NCBI RefSeq assembly: GCF_030272615.1
Contig: NC_081411.1
Location: forward strand, 45,709,517-45,773,516
Direction of reading: 5' to 3'
Origin: Cryptomeria japonica
Taxonomy: Eukaryota; Streptophyta; Pinopsida; Cupressales; Cupressaceae
DNA length: 64,000 bases
Of the stretch, positions 1 through 9,989 are shown in pieces. A model generated the notes under the pieces. It worked only from the letters and a program-made list of their open reading frames with translations. It was not told where the DNA came from and searched no databases. Positions within the stretch are counted from its first letter, which is position 1. The number at the start of each line of letters is the position of its first letter. Position numbers and translations under genes: made by a program.

Positions 1-700
1 AAGAGGTTGTAGCCAAAGATATGCACCTTTGGCATAAGAGAGAATCCTTAAGAAAACAACAACTTCACACAAGGAATGATATTAAAGCATAAGCAAACAC
101 CACTCAACAAAAGGAAAGTGGATTGTTAGAAAGGATAAGAGAGAAATAACATCCCCCCCCCCCAAGTGTACGTACAATAAGAAGAATTTCACAACCTTTA
201 AGGAGAGATTAGACATAAGCAAATGCACAATATACTCGGATGAAGGAATATTCAATGTAAGAAAAGACATTAATATATGAAAAATGAAACTATAAAGAAG
301 ATGTAATCTTCCAAGAGAATGAAGTAGAAGAAAGATCACATATTACCGTAAGGAGAGATTAATCATAAGAGACATACAATTCCATGCAAGAAAGGACATC
401 AAAGTATGAAAAATGCAACCACTAAAGGGAATAGTGAAACCTTACCTTAGAGAGAAAAGAAATAAGATAGATGTAAGATTGAATTTCTTTGCTGTCCCAA
501 AATGTTTGTAATTGAAAAATCATCTCCTCTTATGACAAAGAGCCCCAAATTAAGTTAACCATTTGTGTCATAGGGTGAGGAGCAACATGAAGAGTGAATA
601 GAGTGCTAAGTCACTATCTCTTCACCAAGAAAGTGCAAGATAAATTGTAAGACCTATGCAACCCCTATCATATTATTATTCAATAAATGTTTTAAATTGT
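1..700. repeat. Left part of block A, direct copy of 38245-38936
   Basis: This stretch matches 38245-38936 almost base for base, apart from scattered substitutions and small indels. Both begin with a GAGGTTGTAGCCAAAGATAT-type sequence and run to a common CATATTATTATTCAA...ATGTTTTAAATT point. There the partner jumps directly to sequence matching 3767, so about 3 kb (700-3765) is present here and absent in the partner. No coding potential is recognised; the reading frame at 82-339 is low-complexity. A poly-C run lies near 152-162. The block is probably an old transposon interior, but its class is not clear. Confidence 0.8.
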
Positions 701-1490
701 TTACACTTTCCAAGAGAATTGCATTAACTACGATGAAAAAGACAATGTTCATCACCTTTGTTATGCTTATAATTGTTATTCATTTTAATGAAAGGAAAGA
801 AAACATTCTTATCATACTTCAATCTCCAAAAGGTTCTAGTAGTTAATTCCTCTTGATCATCAATAGGATTAGGTCTTGTCTCTTGAGATTTAGAAGAGGA
901 TGGATTGTCATATATGATTTTAATAGTTCCAATATCAACTAGTTCTTGTGTACTTTTTTTTAAATCCAGACAATCATTAGTATGATGGTTATGAGATTGA
1001 TTATATGAACAAAATATAGTGTTTTGAAGAGGAAGCCCCCTTAGATGGATGAAAAGTCTTATGTCTTGCAAGGCAATTCTTAAAATTTTAAATTGTAAGG
1101 AGATCATCCATAGGTGAATCATGATAATGTCAAACACCTTTGGTACTAGCTTGTGTGGGAGAGTTTATAAGGACTCTAATTCATTGTTCAAATTTCCCAA
1201 GTCCTTGCCCTCTAAAACCTTGTTCTGATATTATGTTATAGCCACTCCTTTAAAAGTTTCTTAATAGAGAAGGAGGAACATTATAATTAATCTCTCTAAA
1301 ATTCACAGTGTAGGTGTATTTAGAAGGAGCAAAGGGAAAATTAGATAAAGAAGGAATATCTTGTGTGGGAAGATTCTCTCATCATGCATGTACTCTTTGA
1401 TTGGTTGAGAAGTAAGATCCTTATCATCTAAGGCCTTATTTTTACTTAATATTATGTGGGGAGATAGATCATAAATGAAATGCATCTAAA
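700..1490 (-). pseudogene. Ty3/gypsy gag relic with degenerate zinc knuckle
   Basis: The minus-strand frame 724-1137 carries a knuckle-like pattern (FCSYNQSHNHHTNDCLDLKK) followed by QELVDIGTIKI. That is the layout of the plant gypsy gag segment just before the protease. The long gypsy element in this window has a similar segment at 28339-28548 (YEYHHNKVHKTTSFYNLKN...DLIDQGDI). Stops and frameshifts occur on both sides, and 1140-1490 has only short broken frames in the same direction. It lies inside the roughly 3 kb that the paralogous block at 38936 lacks. Family assignment rests on the short motif only. Confidence 0.5.
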
Positions 1491-1499
1491 ATTATATTC

Positions 1500-2030
1500 A
1501 TTCCCTTTCTTTAATATTATATTTTTCAAAAATGTTTTAATCTAATGTAATTACTTACGAACGATAACATATAAATTTGTTTAACCATATGACCTAACAT
1601 TATCTATCTTATTAACTTTCATGCCTCACTTATTATCATTTTGAAATTGTTGTTATATATCTATTTCTACCCACCACTTTTATAAAACTAAGATTTATCA
1701 TTATTGAAATTCTACAAAATATTTTTTTATACTATTATAACACATGGCCATGAACAATAGCAACATTCCATTGATGACATTATTAGGGGAATGAAGTTCA
1801 TCAGGTGGTACATATCCTAGACAAAATTTCATGTTTCAATGAGAGTCATTTCCCCCAATCACACGGCAACGTTAGATACAGTGGTATTCTAAAGTGTGGT
1901 CATATATAGAACCTTGGAAGGCCACTTATAAATGTAAAGCACTTGGGAAAATGTACTGAATATAAAACTCTAATGGCAAAAACGAGATTACAGATATGCA
2001 TAACATTTACAACGGGATGTTACATGCAAC
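1500..2030. repeat. AT-rich block shared with 15700-15990 and 44220-44640
   Basis: The ACACATGGCCATG...AACATTCCATTGATGACATTAT sequence at 1740-1790 recurs at 15897-15950 and 44430-44480. Neighbouring AT-rich sequence is alignable by eye. In each case the block lies on the 3' side of a peptide-gene copy (the gene is on the minus strand). It is part of the repeated unit that carries the gene. No gene is seen in it. Confidence 0.65.
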
Positions 2031-2438
2031 AATTAAAAGATGCAAATATAATAGTAAGCACATAAATTTCCATGTTTATTTAGCATCGTCATTGAAAAGC
2101 TTATACAGTTGATGAATTGGAGTTAATATATTCGTCACATTCTGAACATTGACTTATTTAGATGGTTTATGTGAAATCACATTAAGAGATTGAAGTATGA
2201 CTTCAGATAAACCACTAAACAAGTCAAAACTCAAAATATTCCATTTGAACATACGCCATTCCCCATGTACATAGAGAAACGTTAACTGCAACGTACCAAC
2301 TGTTTGGAGAAAACACTATAATATGCATCCAAACATACACAATAGAGCAACAGATAGTATGGTCTGTATTGGCATTTATTACTGATAATATATTATATAT
2401 AAAGCAAGTAGTAGTTCGTGGGCTAAGGCTCCTTGTTT

Positions 2439-2586
2439 TTATTTTGCTGGTGGAGGAAGTGGAACGGAATGGAGATGGAAAGGTGGGAAAAGGGCGAGGA
2501 GTATATCTCCCGCACACACACATGCGCTGAACTCCATCATCAACAAAATAGTAGCCAACACTAAACAAAGCCCGGCGAGAAAACAT
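2439..2586 (-). pseudogene. Peptide gene copy U1, broken
   Basis: This is a relic of the secreted proline-rich peptide gene that is intact at 9002-9289. It keeps ATG (2586-2584), MFSRRA, most of the signal-peptide code and the final PPPAK-stop. One extra T after the sixth codon shifts the frame. All the 14-residue Pro-rich repeats and the RRLL processing motif are gone; only about 20 codons lie between the signal-peptide end and PPPAK. The upstream segment that holds the TATA box in other copies is also deleted. The open frame 2224-2586 results from the frameshift and does not represent the protein. Confidence 0.8.
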
Positions 2587-2599
2587 TTTAGCTGCAAAT

Positions 2600-2900
2600 G
2601 AAAGAAATTAGAAAGTTGTCATCTTTGGAGTAAATGTAATAGCCTAAAGAGTGGCAACCAATAATTTCTGCCAACTCATTTGAACCAATGAATAGAAAGG
2701 CTGTCAACTCTCAAGACAAATTTGTCCGGATTTCTTATGGATTAAAAATGTATATTGTCGGGGCTCATACGATGCAAATTTGGTGCAATTAGATGTGCTC
2801 AGAGCGCCCTTTTAACACGGCGTGACAGTAGTTATATGTATGTATATTTTAGGTTCTGTCATGAAACTAAATGTACGAAGTTTAGGAAAAGATAGGAAGT
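2600..2900 (-). promoter_or_regulatory. Decayed promoter region of peptide copy U1
   Basis: This aligns with the promoters at 9300-9720 and 45550-45960. It shares CAACTCATTTG, GACAAATTTGTCCGGATTTCT, TGTATATTGTCGGG and the distal element at 2782-2827 (GTGCAATTAGATGTGCTCAG, then GGCGTGACAG). The roughly 25 bp that contain the TATA box elsewhere are missing, and the sequence between the proximal and distal parts is shortened. Confidence 0.6.
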
Positions 2901-3264
2901 TTTTTTTCTTTATCGAAGTAAAATGTTTTCGACATCAACTTATTTTCTTTTTCGTTATATTAAAACTAGCACCTTTATCAAAAAGAGGTGCAATAGTTAT
3001 GTGATAGTAAAATATAATCAAATAATATCTTGTAAAAATTGAATTTAATAGTGATAATAATTTAGAATGTCATAATAAACATAAATCTATACTTGAAATT
3101 CCCTTCACAAATCAAACAATCTAAATATATTTGTAATAATATCATTATCATTCTTATTAAAATCTTTCTAATTATAATATTAATATCATTTTGTTAAAAT
3201 TTCTAAAGAAAATAAATTTGATTAATTCTTAAAATGTTTTTCATATATGAAAATATTGTTTAAA

Positions 3265-3748
3265 TAAATAAAATATCTTCAACAAATTATTGTGTATTAA
3301 ATATAATATTAATTGTATCTATTACATTACAATTTTTTTAATAGTTAATTTTTTATTGTTTTGTTGATATTATATTCTTTCTCTCGTACAATATCTATGA
3401 ACAAATTCAAAAACATATTTTATCTTTAATTAAAAAATATGATAAAATAAAAATACATCTAATATAATAAAATGTTATACCTTAAATTCAACAAAGAAAT
3501 TATAAATAAAAAAAATATCTTCAACAAATTATTGTGTATTATATATAATATTAATTGTATCTATTACATTGCAATTTTTTTAATAGTTAATTTTCTATTG
3601 TTTTGTTGATATTATATTCTTTCTCTCGTACAATATCTATGAACAAATTCAAAAACATATTTTATCTTTAATTAAAAAATATGATAAAACAAAAATACAT
3701 CTAGTATAATAAAATGTTATACCTTAAATTGAACAAATTAATTATAAT
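3265..3748. repeat. Tandem duplication, 242 bp x 2
   Basis: Two adjacent AT-rich copies (about 3265-3506 and 3507-3748) are nearly identical, with a period of 242 bp measured from AACAAATTATTGTGTATTA at 3281 and 3523. Only a few substitutions separate them, so the duplication is recent relative to the surrounding decay. The array ends just before the point where homology to 38936 resumes (about 3765). No coding sequence. Confidence 0.9.
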
Positions 3749-3749
3749 T

Positions 3750-5850
3750 AAATCACAATATTTTAAGTTAGCCAAAAGCTCAAATAACTTGAACATGTTT
3801 ATAGTTTTTTCTAAATTGTTGCCTAATAATTTGCCATTAACGATTTTCCTCTTGCCAATGGTACATTTTTCTGGCATTATAAATATATATTTATTTACAA
3901 CTACTGAAAGGTTATTTAGCTGAACATATCTCATACACATGGCAGTAGGAGTCATTTAAAAAACCAATGCCACATGCTTTGTATCCTTATTTCAACTCAG
4001 TGGATATGTGGATATCAAAACAATAATATATTGTTCTTGATTTTATTTGATTTTTTAATTTTACAACTTATGTGTGCTTGTTGATAAATAGTAGTTGAAG
4101 GTGGTGCTTTTTTTTACTATTGACATACGAGGTGATGAAAAGATTAGAATCAAGGTAATCCAAAAAAAAATTAATTAAAAAAAATTGGTTTTGTTCTAAG
4201 ATAATCGACTACAATAAAAGGTTTGTGAGAAACTAATGGGTTGTATCGAATTTTATAAGGTCCATCAGGTTTTCCTTCTAATTGCAGTTTGCCACACTCT
4301 AAATGCATGTGAATAAGAAGCGTATTTAAATTGAGCAGATTTGATACAACCAAACTCAAATTCTAATTTTGATAACTTGTCGCAAAGAAAAGTAAAATAT
4401 GTTTATTAATTTTCACAAATCTAAACAAAGACAAGTTTTAGCATGAACCTAAACCCAATAAACTATCCAAAAATCTAACTTGAAGAGTAGTTCTATTTAA
4501 AGGACCAAACCTAGGAACAACCCAAAAAAAAAAAAAAAACTATTTGTCCAAAAATTTCAAATACAAACACACTCTGAAGTAGAGTTAAATTTCTTGAAGG
4601 ACAATGAGAAGTCTACATAATGCTCAGATGGAGTATAATATATGTATCTATTATAAAATAAAGTTCAATACCCCTTTAGAATTTGAGATTATTACTATGG
4701 TATCTAGGCCATTCCTATATGGTTGCATATCATTAAAGTCTATTGATTTTAGCTACAGGCACAGGCTTATGATTGAGCCATAAGAATAGATTGCTTATGA
4801 AAACCGAATGCAGATTATAATTTTCATTCCATGCTATCATTTATTAAATTTACACAGTCCATCAAAATTGATTAGAAAGCACCTGGTTATCAATTTCAAA
4901 TTGCTGGGATAAACACAAGGTATTGTGTAATAACTACTTCTGTCCTCAAGAATCTTATCCTCGTAAGATGTTGAACAAGCCACACAAAAAAAATAGATTT
5001 AGAATAAAAAAAAACAATAGTCATCTTTAGGAAATACACTGTTATCTAAAAACAACAATCATCTTTAGGAAATACCATCAATAGGTAACAAAAAAAACCG
5101 ATGCCAATTAGAAAATCATTCCATCAAATTCGATCGGTAAACATTAACTAGTTTCCATTCACAAAAACCTCCAAACAACGAAGCAATACACAATTCTCAA
5201 AACTAACCAGATTTTTCCTAAAAACCATTCACATAACTCTCTTCAACTCAGAAATGACTAATTGAAGGAAATTCTAAACTGGGTGCTACGAAAAGCAATA
5301 TAAAATATGGGAATAAGAACAAACAAGATTACACAACCTAGAGATATGCTCTATTTCTGTATGAAATCCAGAATCCCCGCTAAAACTGTACACTTACATT
5401 GGATGTGTGTACTCACAAGTGTGACAGTTATTAAGTGCATTCATTCCTAGTGGACGCAATTAACTTTGAGGGAGTGTCATTTGTAAGATGCCCAAGACCT
5501 ATTCAAAGCTGCATATGGTGGGGCCTTTCTTATGGTGACATAGCACCGTTAGTGATAATACCTCACAGTCACTGAAAGAGATGTGTACTCTTCCACTGAA
5601 AAGGACAAGGTTTTAAGTTAGGATATTTATCTTCAACTATCCAATATCCTAAAATTTTTATTTTTTTTTGTGGGGAATTTAAATTTAGTGGCAAACACAC
5701 CATAAAGAGTCTATCGGCTAAATATGATTTGACTTGTTGCTTATTTTATTTTGAGATATATCAAAAATATGATTCAAATTGTTCCCAATTTTTAGTTGGT
5801 TAAATTTTCTTGGTAGCTTTCATTAAGATTTGAGCTTGATATTATATGAT
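3750..5850. repeat. Right part of block A, direct copy of 38937-41050
   Basis: It can be followed base by base into 38937-41050. A short minus-strand frame in both copies (about 3760-3880 and 38935-39060) reads PEKCTIGKRKIVNGKLLGNN and then a Phe/Leu-rich tail. It looks like an exon fragment, but I do not recognise the family. A plus-strand frame at 39718-40014 is open only in the partner copy. The rest (4380-5850) shows no gene. Confidence 0.75.
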
Positions 5851-5854
5851 TCAA

Positions 5855-7240
5855 CTTGTACTTTACCATGACTATGGGCGTAGTCTCATACTCTCACTAA
5901 AGTGGGGGCAAAATGAAGCATTGTAAATTATATATGCATACAATTTTTTCCTAACCTAGACCTCACCTTGGCCTTTTGTCTTTCAGTGCATGATGTCTAC
6001 CTTGATTTTGCTCACACCTTCCAAAAATATACATTTTCAACCCCCTTTCTAACCCCTATTCAAATATGAGTCCTAATCAACAAGACTATCCTAGAACCAG
6101 GATGCCCCCACTACCCCGGTCCTCCTAATAAGGACCCAAATTTGGTCCAATCAATGATCACTCTAAGTGGATGAGAATTTAGGTCCTATGTTAGCTTGCT
6201 CCAGAAATTCAAATAATTTTTGGATAGTTAAGTATAAAAGGAGGTCTACCCTTCTGACTTGAAGTCTAAGATGGATGGATCTCTCTCAATTAGAATCTAG
6301 CGAAATTCAGTTCAAGTGAGCAAGCAATCAAGCATTTGTCAAGCATTGAAAGAAAGGGCAAGGAAATTTCAACCATTCATGATGGCATCCATGATCAACC
6401 ATCCATGAAGACATTCTACATGACATCCTAAACCCTTGGCATGAGGCTTCAAGCAAGCTTCATTAAGGTATGAAATTCAATTGCAAGCATTCAAATTCCG
6501 ATCTAGACTTTCCCTCAAAAGGAAAGTATTCTATTGCAATTCAAATCAATTCTATTATAATTATCATTTCAATTTCAATATTAATTCCTAAAATAGGGTT
6601 TGACCCAAGGAAAAACCCTATCCACAATCATTTTCTCTCTCTTTATGTGCAACAAATTGATTCAACTTTTGCAATGAAATATTTCAACAGAACAGATGGC
6701 AACAAATAAGTTCAACTTTTATGAATACATAAAGCAAAGGACTAGGCAGCCCAACCTCCCTAGTCCTAAGTATGTTGCCTAATCTTTTGATATTGGATTG
6801 TGTTCGTCTCTTTGTTCCAAAACAAATCATGTTTGCTTGCTCAAAAGTTGTAGGACAAGGTCACCCTACCCAACAGTTTGGCCCAAATTTTTAGCTATAG
6901 ATTTTGATTCATTTCCCTCTCAAATCTCTGTTTGTGGCTCTATATGAAGTCTAAAACATTCTGTTATTGTTGTTTTCTTCCAATTCTTTTTTTTTACCCT
7001 AGAACTTTACAATTCAAATCCAATTTCAACTCTATAAGAGAGGAAACAAGAAATAGGAAAATCCAATTAGCATTACAACCCTCTTCTCTAAATAAATTAT
7101 GGCTAGATTTATTGGGTTTCAATTACCTTTTTAAATATAAGGTTGATCTTGTGAAATTGGTGGTCTTACTATCCTGGTTGATGAAACCCTAATTCAAAAA
7201 CCTACCTTTATAGTATCTACCAATAAATTTTTATTTTTTT
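5855..7240 (+). repeat. LTR-like segment of unit U2, preceded by a polypurine tract
   Basis: The CACTAAAGTGGGGGCAAAA tract (about 5895-5913) directly before TGAAGCATTGTAAATTAT looks like the polypurine tract and 5' end of a plus-strand 3' LTR. The following 1.3 kb recurs at 12495-13860 and 41055-42420 in the same orientation, each time with the same G-rich tract. The three left flanks differ just upstream of the tract in U3 (12480) versus U2/U4. The 3' end of the LTR cannot be fixed because a gag relic in the opposite direction follows. I treat it as LTR-derived repeat. Confidence 0.5.
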
Positions 7241-7289
7241 CCCTTAACAGTTTTTTTGCAAAATACCAAATCAGTCAAAGTAACTTGGG

Positions 7290-8150
7290 GCCCAATATTG
7301 TTTTGAAAATGTTGAATGAATACATCTATGTATTATTGAAAATTAAGAATTGAATAATTAGGAAATGAGAAAAACCATTTGAAAACTTTTTCTTCTAATG
7401 ATCTAGGGAAAATATTTGCATGAAACTTTTGGTCATAGACAAAATCATTGCATAAATTGGAAACTTTTTCACATTAGTGTGAAGGTGACCATGCCCAAGA
7501 TATTTCTCAAAATAGGAAACCTCAATGTATTGTGGAAGTGGGGTGCAAAGGATATCAATGGAAAGTGGTCTACCTACTAAATATTTAACGATAGTGGATT
7601 TGGATTAGGTTACTCTAGCCATTTGTTTTTATAAGGATGAAACATTCTTTTACAAGTGGATTATTGTGGCTTCGATGCATGAATTGGATTTTGAAGGAGG
7701 ACTAGAAGATGTAGTATGATAAGTAGGTGAAACATTGTGGTTTATAGATGGAGTAGATGGTTGAGAAACAAAGGGGAGATTGGTTGAAGGTGGAATATAA
7801 GCATATTGATTTATAGGAGTCAACCCACTAACATCAATGAAATTACCATTTTGTGTAGGCATAAGCATGCTAGAATATGTGTATGTAGGAACATTGGCTA
7901 TTGATGTACGAATAGTCATAGATATCTCAACATGGGTTGAAGAAGTGAAATTTCCAAGAACTTCTAGACTCAACTATCCAAATTCATAGCATTGTTATTC
8001 AATATGTGAGCTATATTGGTGTATAGAACATCCATACCATGTGTATCATTAATGTTGTCATTATGAGAAGGAATTTGATTTAGTGGTGGACATATGACAC
8101 AAACTTGCATATTTTCATCAAATTCATTCCTTCACAATAACAAAATAGTA
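7290..8150 (-). pseudogene. Ty3/gypsy gag relic, U2 copy
   Basis: Three paralogous copies lie here, at 13960-14760 and at 42470-43330. The 42506-42793 copy shows gag-like text (FEKYHGHGHLHTNVKKF ... DLLEEKIFKWFFSIP), comparable to FDKYRGKGDPRDYVRELF ... KSLGGTTLEWFSHLPP in the gypsy gag at 28725-29537. The upstream frame (7650-7973) is Ser/Thr/Pro-rich, with ASN-rich stretches typical of a gag N-terminus. Stops and frameshifts make it non-functional. Confidence 0.6.
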
Positions 8151-8820
8151 GATATAGTGGTATTTCAATAATATTTTCATATAAAAATTATTCAACACAA
8201 ACCATTGGAAATTGTGCTAATATAAAGCTTAACAAAAACATGAAAATTGACTAGTATAAAATTGTGTTATTGCATATTTTTATCAGATCCATTTCTTCCC
8301 AACTATTGGAGGTTAAAAATTGGGCCTAGTTTAGATAGTAGATATTTTAGGAAATCGTACTAGATATTACAGCATTTAAAGATACGCATAACATGCAACA
8401 TCTTGCAAAATGACAGCAATTCAACTGATAAAGGCACAGTAGATATTCATTTTCGTTTCCTTTAATTTAAACCAATAAAATAATGCAATGACGAACCAAC
8501 AAAGACTTGCTAAACAGTGATATAATTTAGAATCGCTCACTTCAGAGACAACTAGTACATTGAGTGCTTGAGCATTTATATACAGCACACAAAATTTAAA
8601 GATGTAAATATAATAGCACGCACATAAATTTCCATGTTTATTTAGCATCCTCATTGAAAAGCTTATAAAGTTGATGAGTTGGAGTTAATATATTCGTCAG
8701 ATTCCGAACGTGGACTTTTTTAGATGGTTGATGTGAAATCACATTAAGAGATGGATGATTTCAGATAAATCACTAAACAAGGCAAAATTCAAAATATTCT
8801 ATTTGAACATAGGCTATTCC
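8150..8820. other. Unit spacer, no gene seen
   Basis: This is part of the repeated unit between the gag relic and the peptide gene. At about 8366 the roughly 1.1 kb AT-rich segment seen in U4 (43545-44640) and U3 (15000-15980) is absent, so the flanks are joined directly. No reading frame worth calling. Confidence 0.6.
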
Positions 8821-8935
8821 CCATCAACATAGAGAAACCTTAACTGCAACGTAACAACTGTATAGAGAAAACACTATAATATGCTTCCAAACATACACAG
8901 TCGAGCAACAGACAATGTGGAAGTCTGTATAGGCA

Positions 8936-8941
8936 TTTATT
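8936..8941 (-). terminator. AATAAA poly(A) signal of peptide gene U2
   Basis: A perfect AATAAA on the minus strand, about 60 nt after the stop codon of the 9002-9289 gene. It is conserved at the same distance in U4 (45185-45190). The position suits a plant near-upstream poly(A) element. Function is inferred. Confidence 0.55.
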
Positions 8942-9001
8942 GCTGATAATATTTTATATCTAAAGCAAAGTAATAGTACGTGCGCTAAGGCTGTATGTTT
9001 T

Positions 9002-9289
9002 TTACTTTGCGGGTGGAGGAAATGGAATGAAGGGAAAAGGGCGAGGGGCAGACGGAGTGCGTGGGAGGCCGAACAAAGGAGGACGAGGAGCAGACGGAGT
9101 GCGTGGGAAGGTGAAAAAAGGAGGACGAGAAGCAGACGGAGTGCGTGGGAAGGTGAAAAAAGGAGGACGAGAGGGAGGAGCCTGCAAAAGACGACGGCTT
9201 TTCTGTACATCTGTCGCACACACACAGGCGCTGAACTCCATCACCAACAAAACAGTAGCCAACACTAAACAAGCTCGGCGAGAAAACAT
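9002..9289 (-). CDS. Secreted proline-rich repeat peptide precursor, copy U2 (intact)
   Basis: A 95-codon single-exon gene. The start is the ATG at 9289-9287; the frame also opens with GTG two codons earlier, but plants use ATG. Residues 1-25 form a signal peptide: basic MFSRR start, then a Leu/Val/Met core ending ACVCA. Residues 26-37 (TDVQKSRRLLQA) hold RRLL at 32-35, matching the RRxL motif cut by plant site-1 (SBT6.1) protease in RALF and GLV precursors. Residues 40-95 are four exact 14-residue repeats: SRPPFFTFPRTPSA twice, PRPPLFGLPRTPSA, PRPFPFIPFPPPAK. The mature product would be cationic, cysteine-free and rich in Pro, Arg and Phe. A TATA box lies 82-91 nt upstream and AATAAA about 60 nt downstream. 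No named family is recognised. The composition recalls proline-rich antimicrobial peptides or short cell-wall PRPs; that is inference. Confidence 0.72.
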   Translation of the reverse strand: MFSRRACLVLATVLLVMEFSACVCATDVQKSRRLLQAPPSRPPFFTFPRTPSASRPPFFTFPRTPSAPRPPLFGLPRTPSAPRPFPFIPFPPPAK

Positions 9290-9370
9290 TTTCACTGTAA
9301 ATAAAAGAAATTAGAGAGTCGTCAAACCTAGAAGGTTTTGGTTTGGAGAAATTGTATGGGAGGTGGGTAT

Positions 9371-9380
9371 CATATATAAT
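9371..9380 (-). promoter_or_regulatory. TATA box of peptide gene U2
   Basis: The minus strand reads ATTATATATG, 82-91 nt before the ATG, giving a predicted leader of roughly 50 nt. The same element is kept at 16845-16854 (U3), 45620-45629 (U4) and 51890-51899 (U5) and deleted in the U1 relic. Conservation among copies supports a core promoter. Confidence 0.6.
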
Positions 9381-9600
9381 AGCCTAGAGACTGGTAACCT
9401 TTAATTTCTGCTAACTCATTTGCAGCACTCAATAGAAAGCCAGTCGGTTTTCAAGACAAATATGTCCGGATTTCTGATGGAATAAAAATGTATATTGTCG
9501 GGCTCATAAGATACAACTCTGGTGATTTTAACCTAACCAGCTTCGAGAGCCATGCAACATGAAATAATCCTTGTCATTAAAATTGAAGTTATTATGAGTA

Positions 9601-9713
9601 AGTGTGATTAAGAGAGGAGAGGTCGCTATATTTGACAGTATTTGTCGACCACGTAAGAGGTGCAATTAGATGTGCTCAGAGCGGCCTTTAATACCGCGTG
9701 ACATCTCTTTTTC
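9601..9713 (-). promoter_or_regulatory. Conserved distal upstream element, U2
   Basis: This stretch is about 310-425 bp upstream of the ATG and recurs in all five copies: 2782-2827, 9601-9713, 16869-16954, 45849-45953 and 52071-52170. Conserved pieces are a TTTGACAG(T) motif, an ACGT core (CCACGTAAG/TCACGTAAG), GTGCAATTAGATGTGCTCAG and CCGCGTGACA. ACGT and CGCGT cores are known targets of bZIP/bHLH and CAMTA factors, so an enhancer role is plausible. The CpGs survive in U2 and U4 but have become CA/TG in U5. Confidence 0.5.
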
Positions 9714-9989
9714 TATCGAAGAAATATGATTTCGACTTGCTACCTGTTTTTCTTTCAGCTATATAAAACATAAGATTTTAATTTGCTACCTATTTTCTTT
9801 TCGGCTCTTTCTCTTCGTAGTTTTCATTTATGTAATTGTTTGGTTCAATATAAAAAATAATTGCAATGTGCTTTTTATAAAGAGTTGTAATTGAAGTATT
9901 TAGATTTGATCATTACAAAAATGATTTGAGTGATTAGTCTTCCACACATATATAAAGCACCCAAGGTAATGATTTTTGTAAAAGTGTGC

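Noticed and set aside
7180-7200. TGGTGAAACCCTAATTC as a tRNA primer site after the LTR-like segment
   Set aside because: It begins with TGG and recurs in U3/U4, but I cannot match it to a tRNA 3' end, and the region downstream is a gag in the opposite direction.
8824-9225. Overlapping minus-strand frames with Leu/Ser-rich repeats (8824-9225, 8985-9272 and U3/U4 equivalents)
   Set aside because: Out-of-frame shadows of the same 42 bp repeats; they lack the signal peptide in frame and differ between copies.
9027-9314. 95-codon plus-strand frame (and 45276-45563) opposite the peptide gene
   Set aside because: Mirror of the repeat-coding sequence. Gly/Lys/Arg repeats arise from the complement, there is no TATA or signal, and U3 does not keep it; the minus-strand gene explains the sequence.
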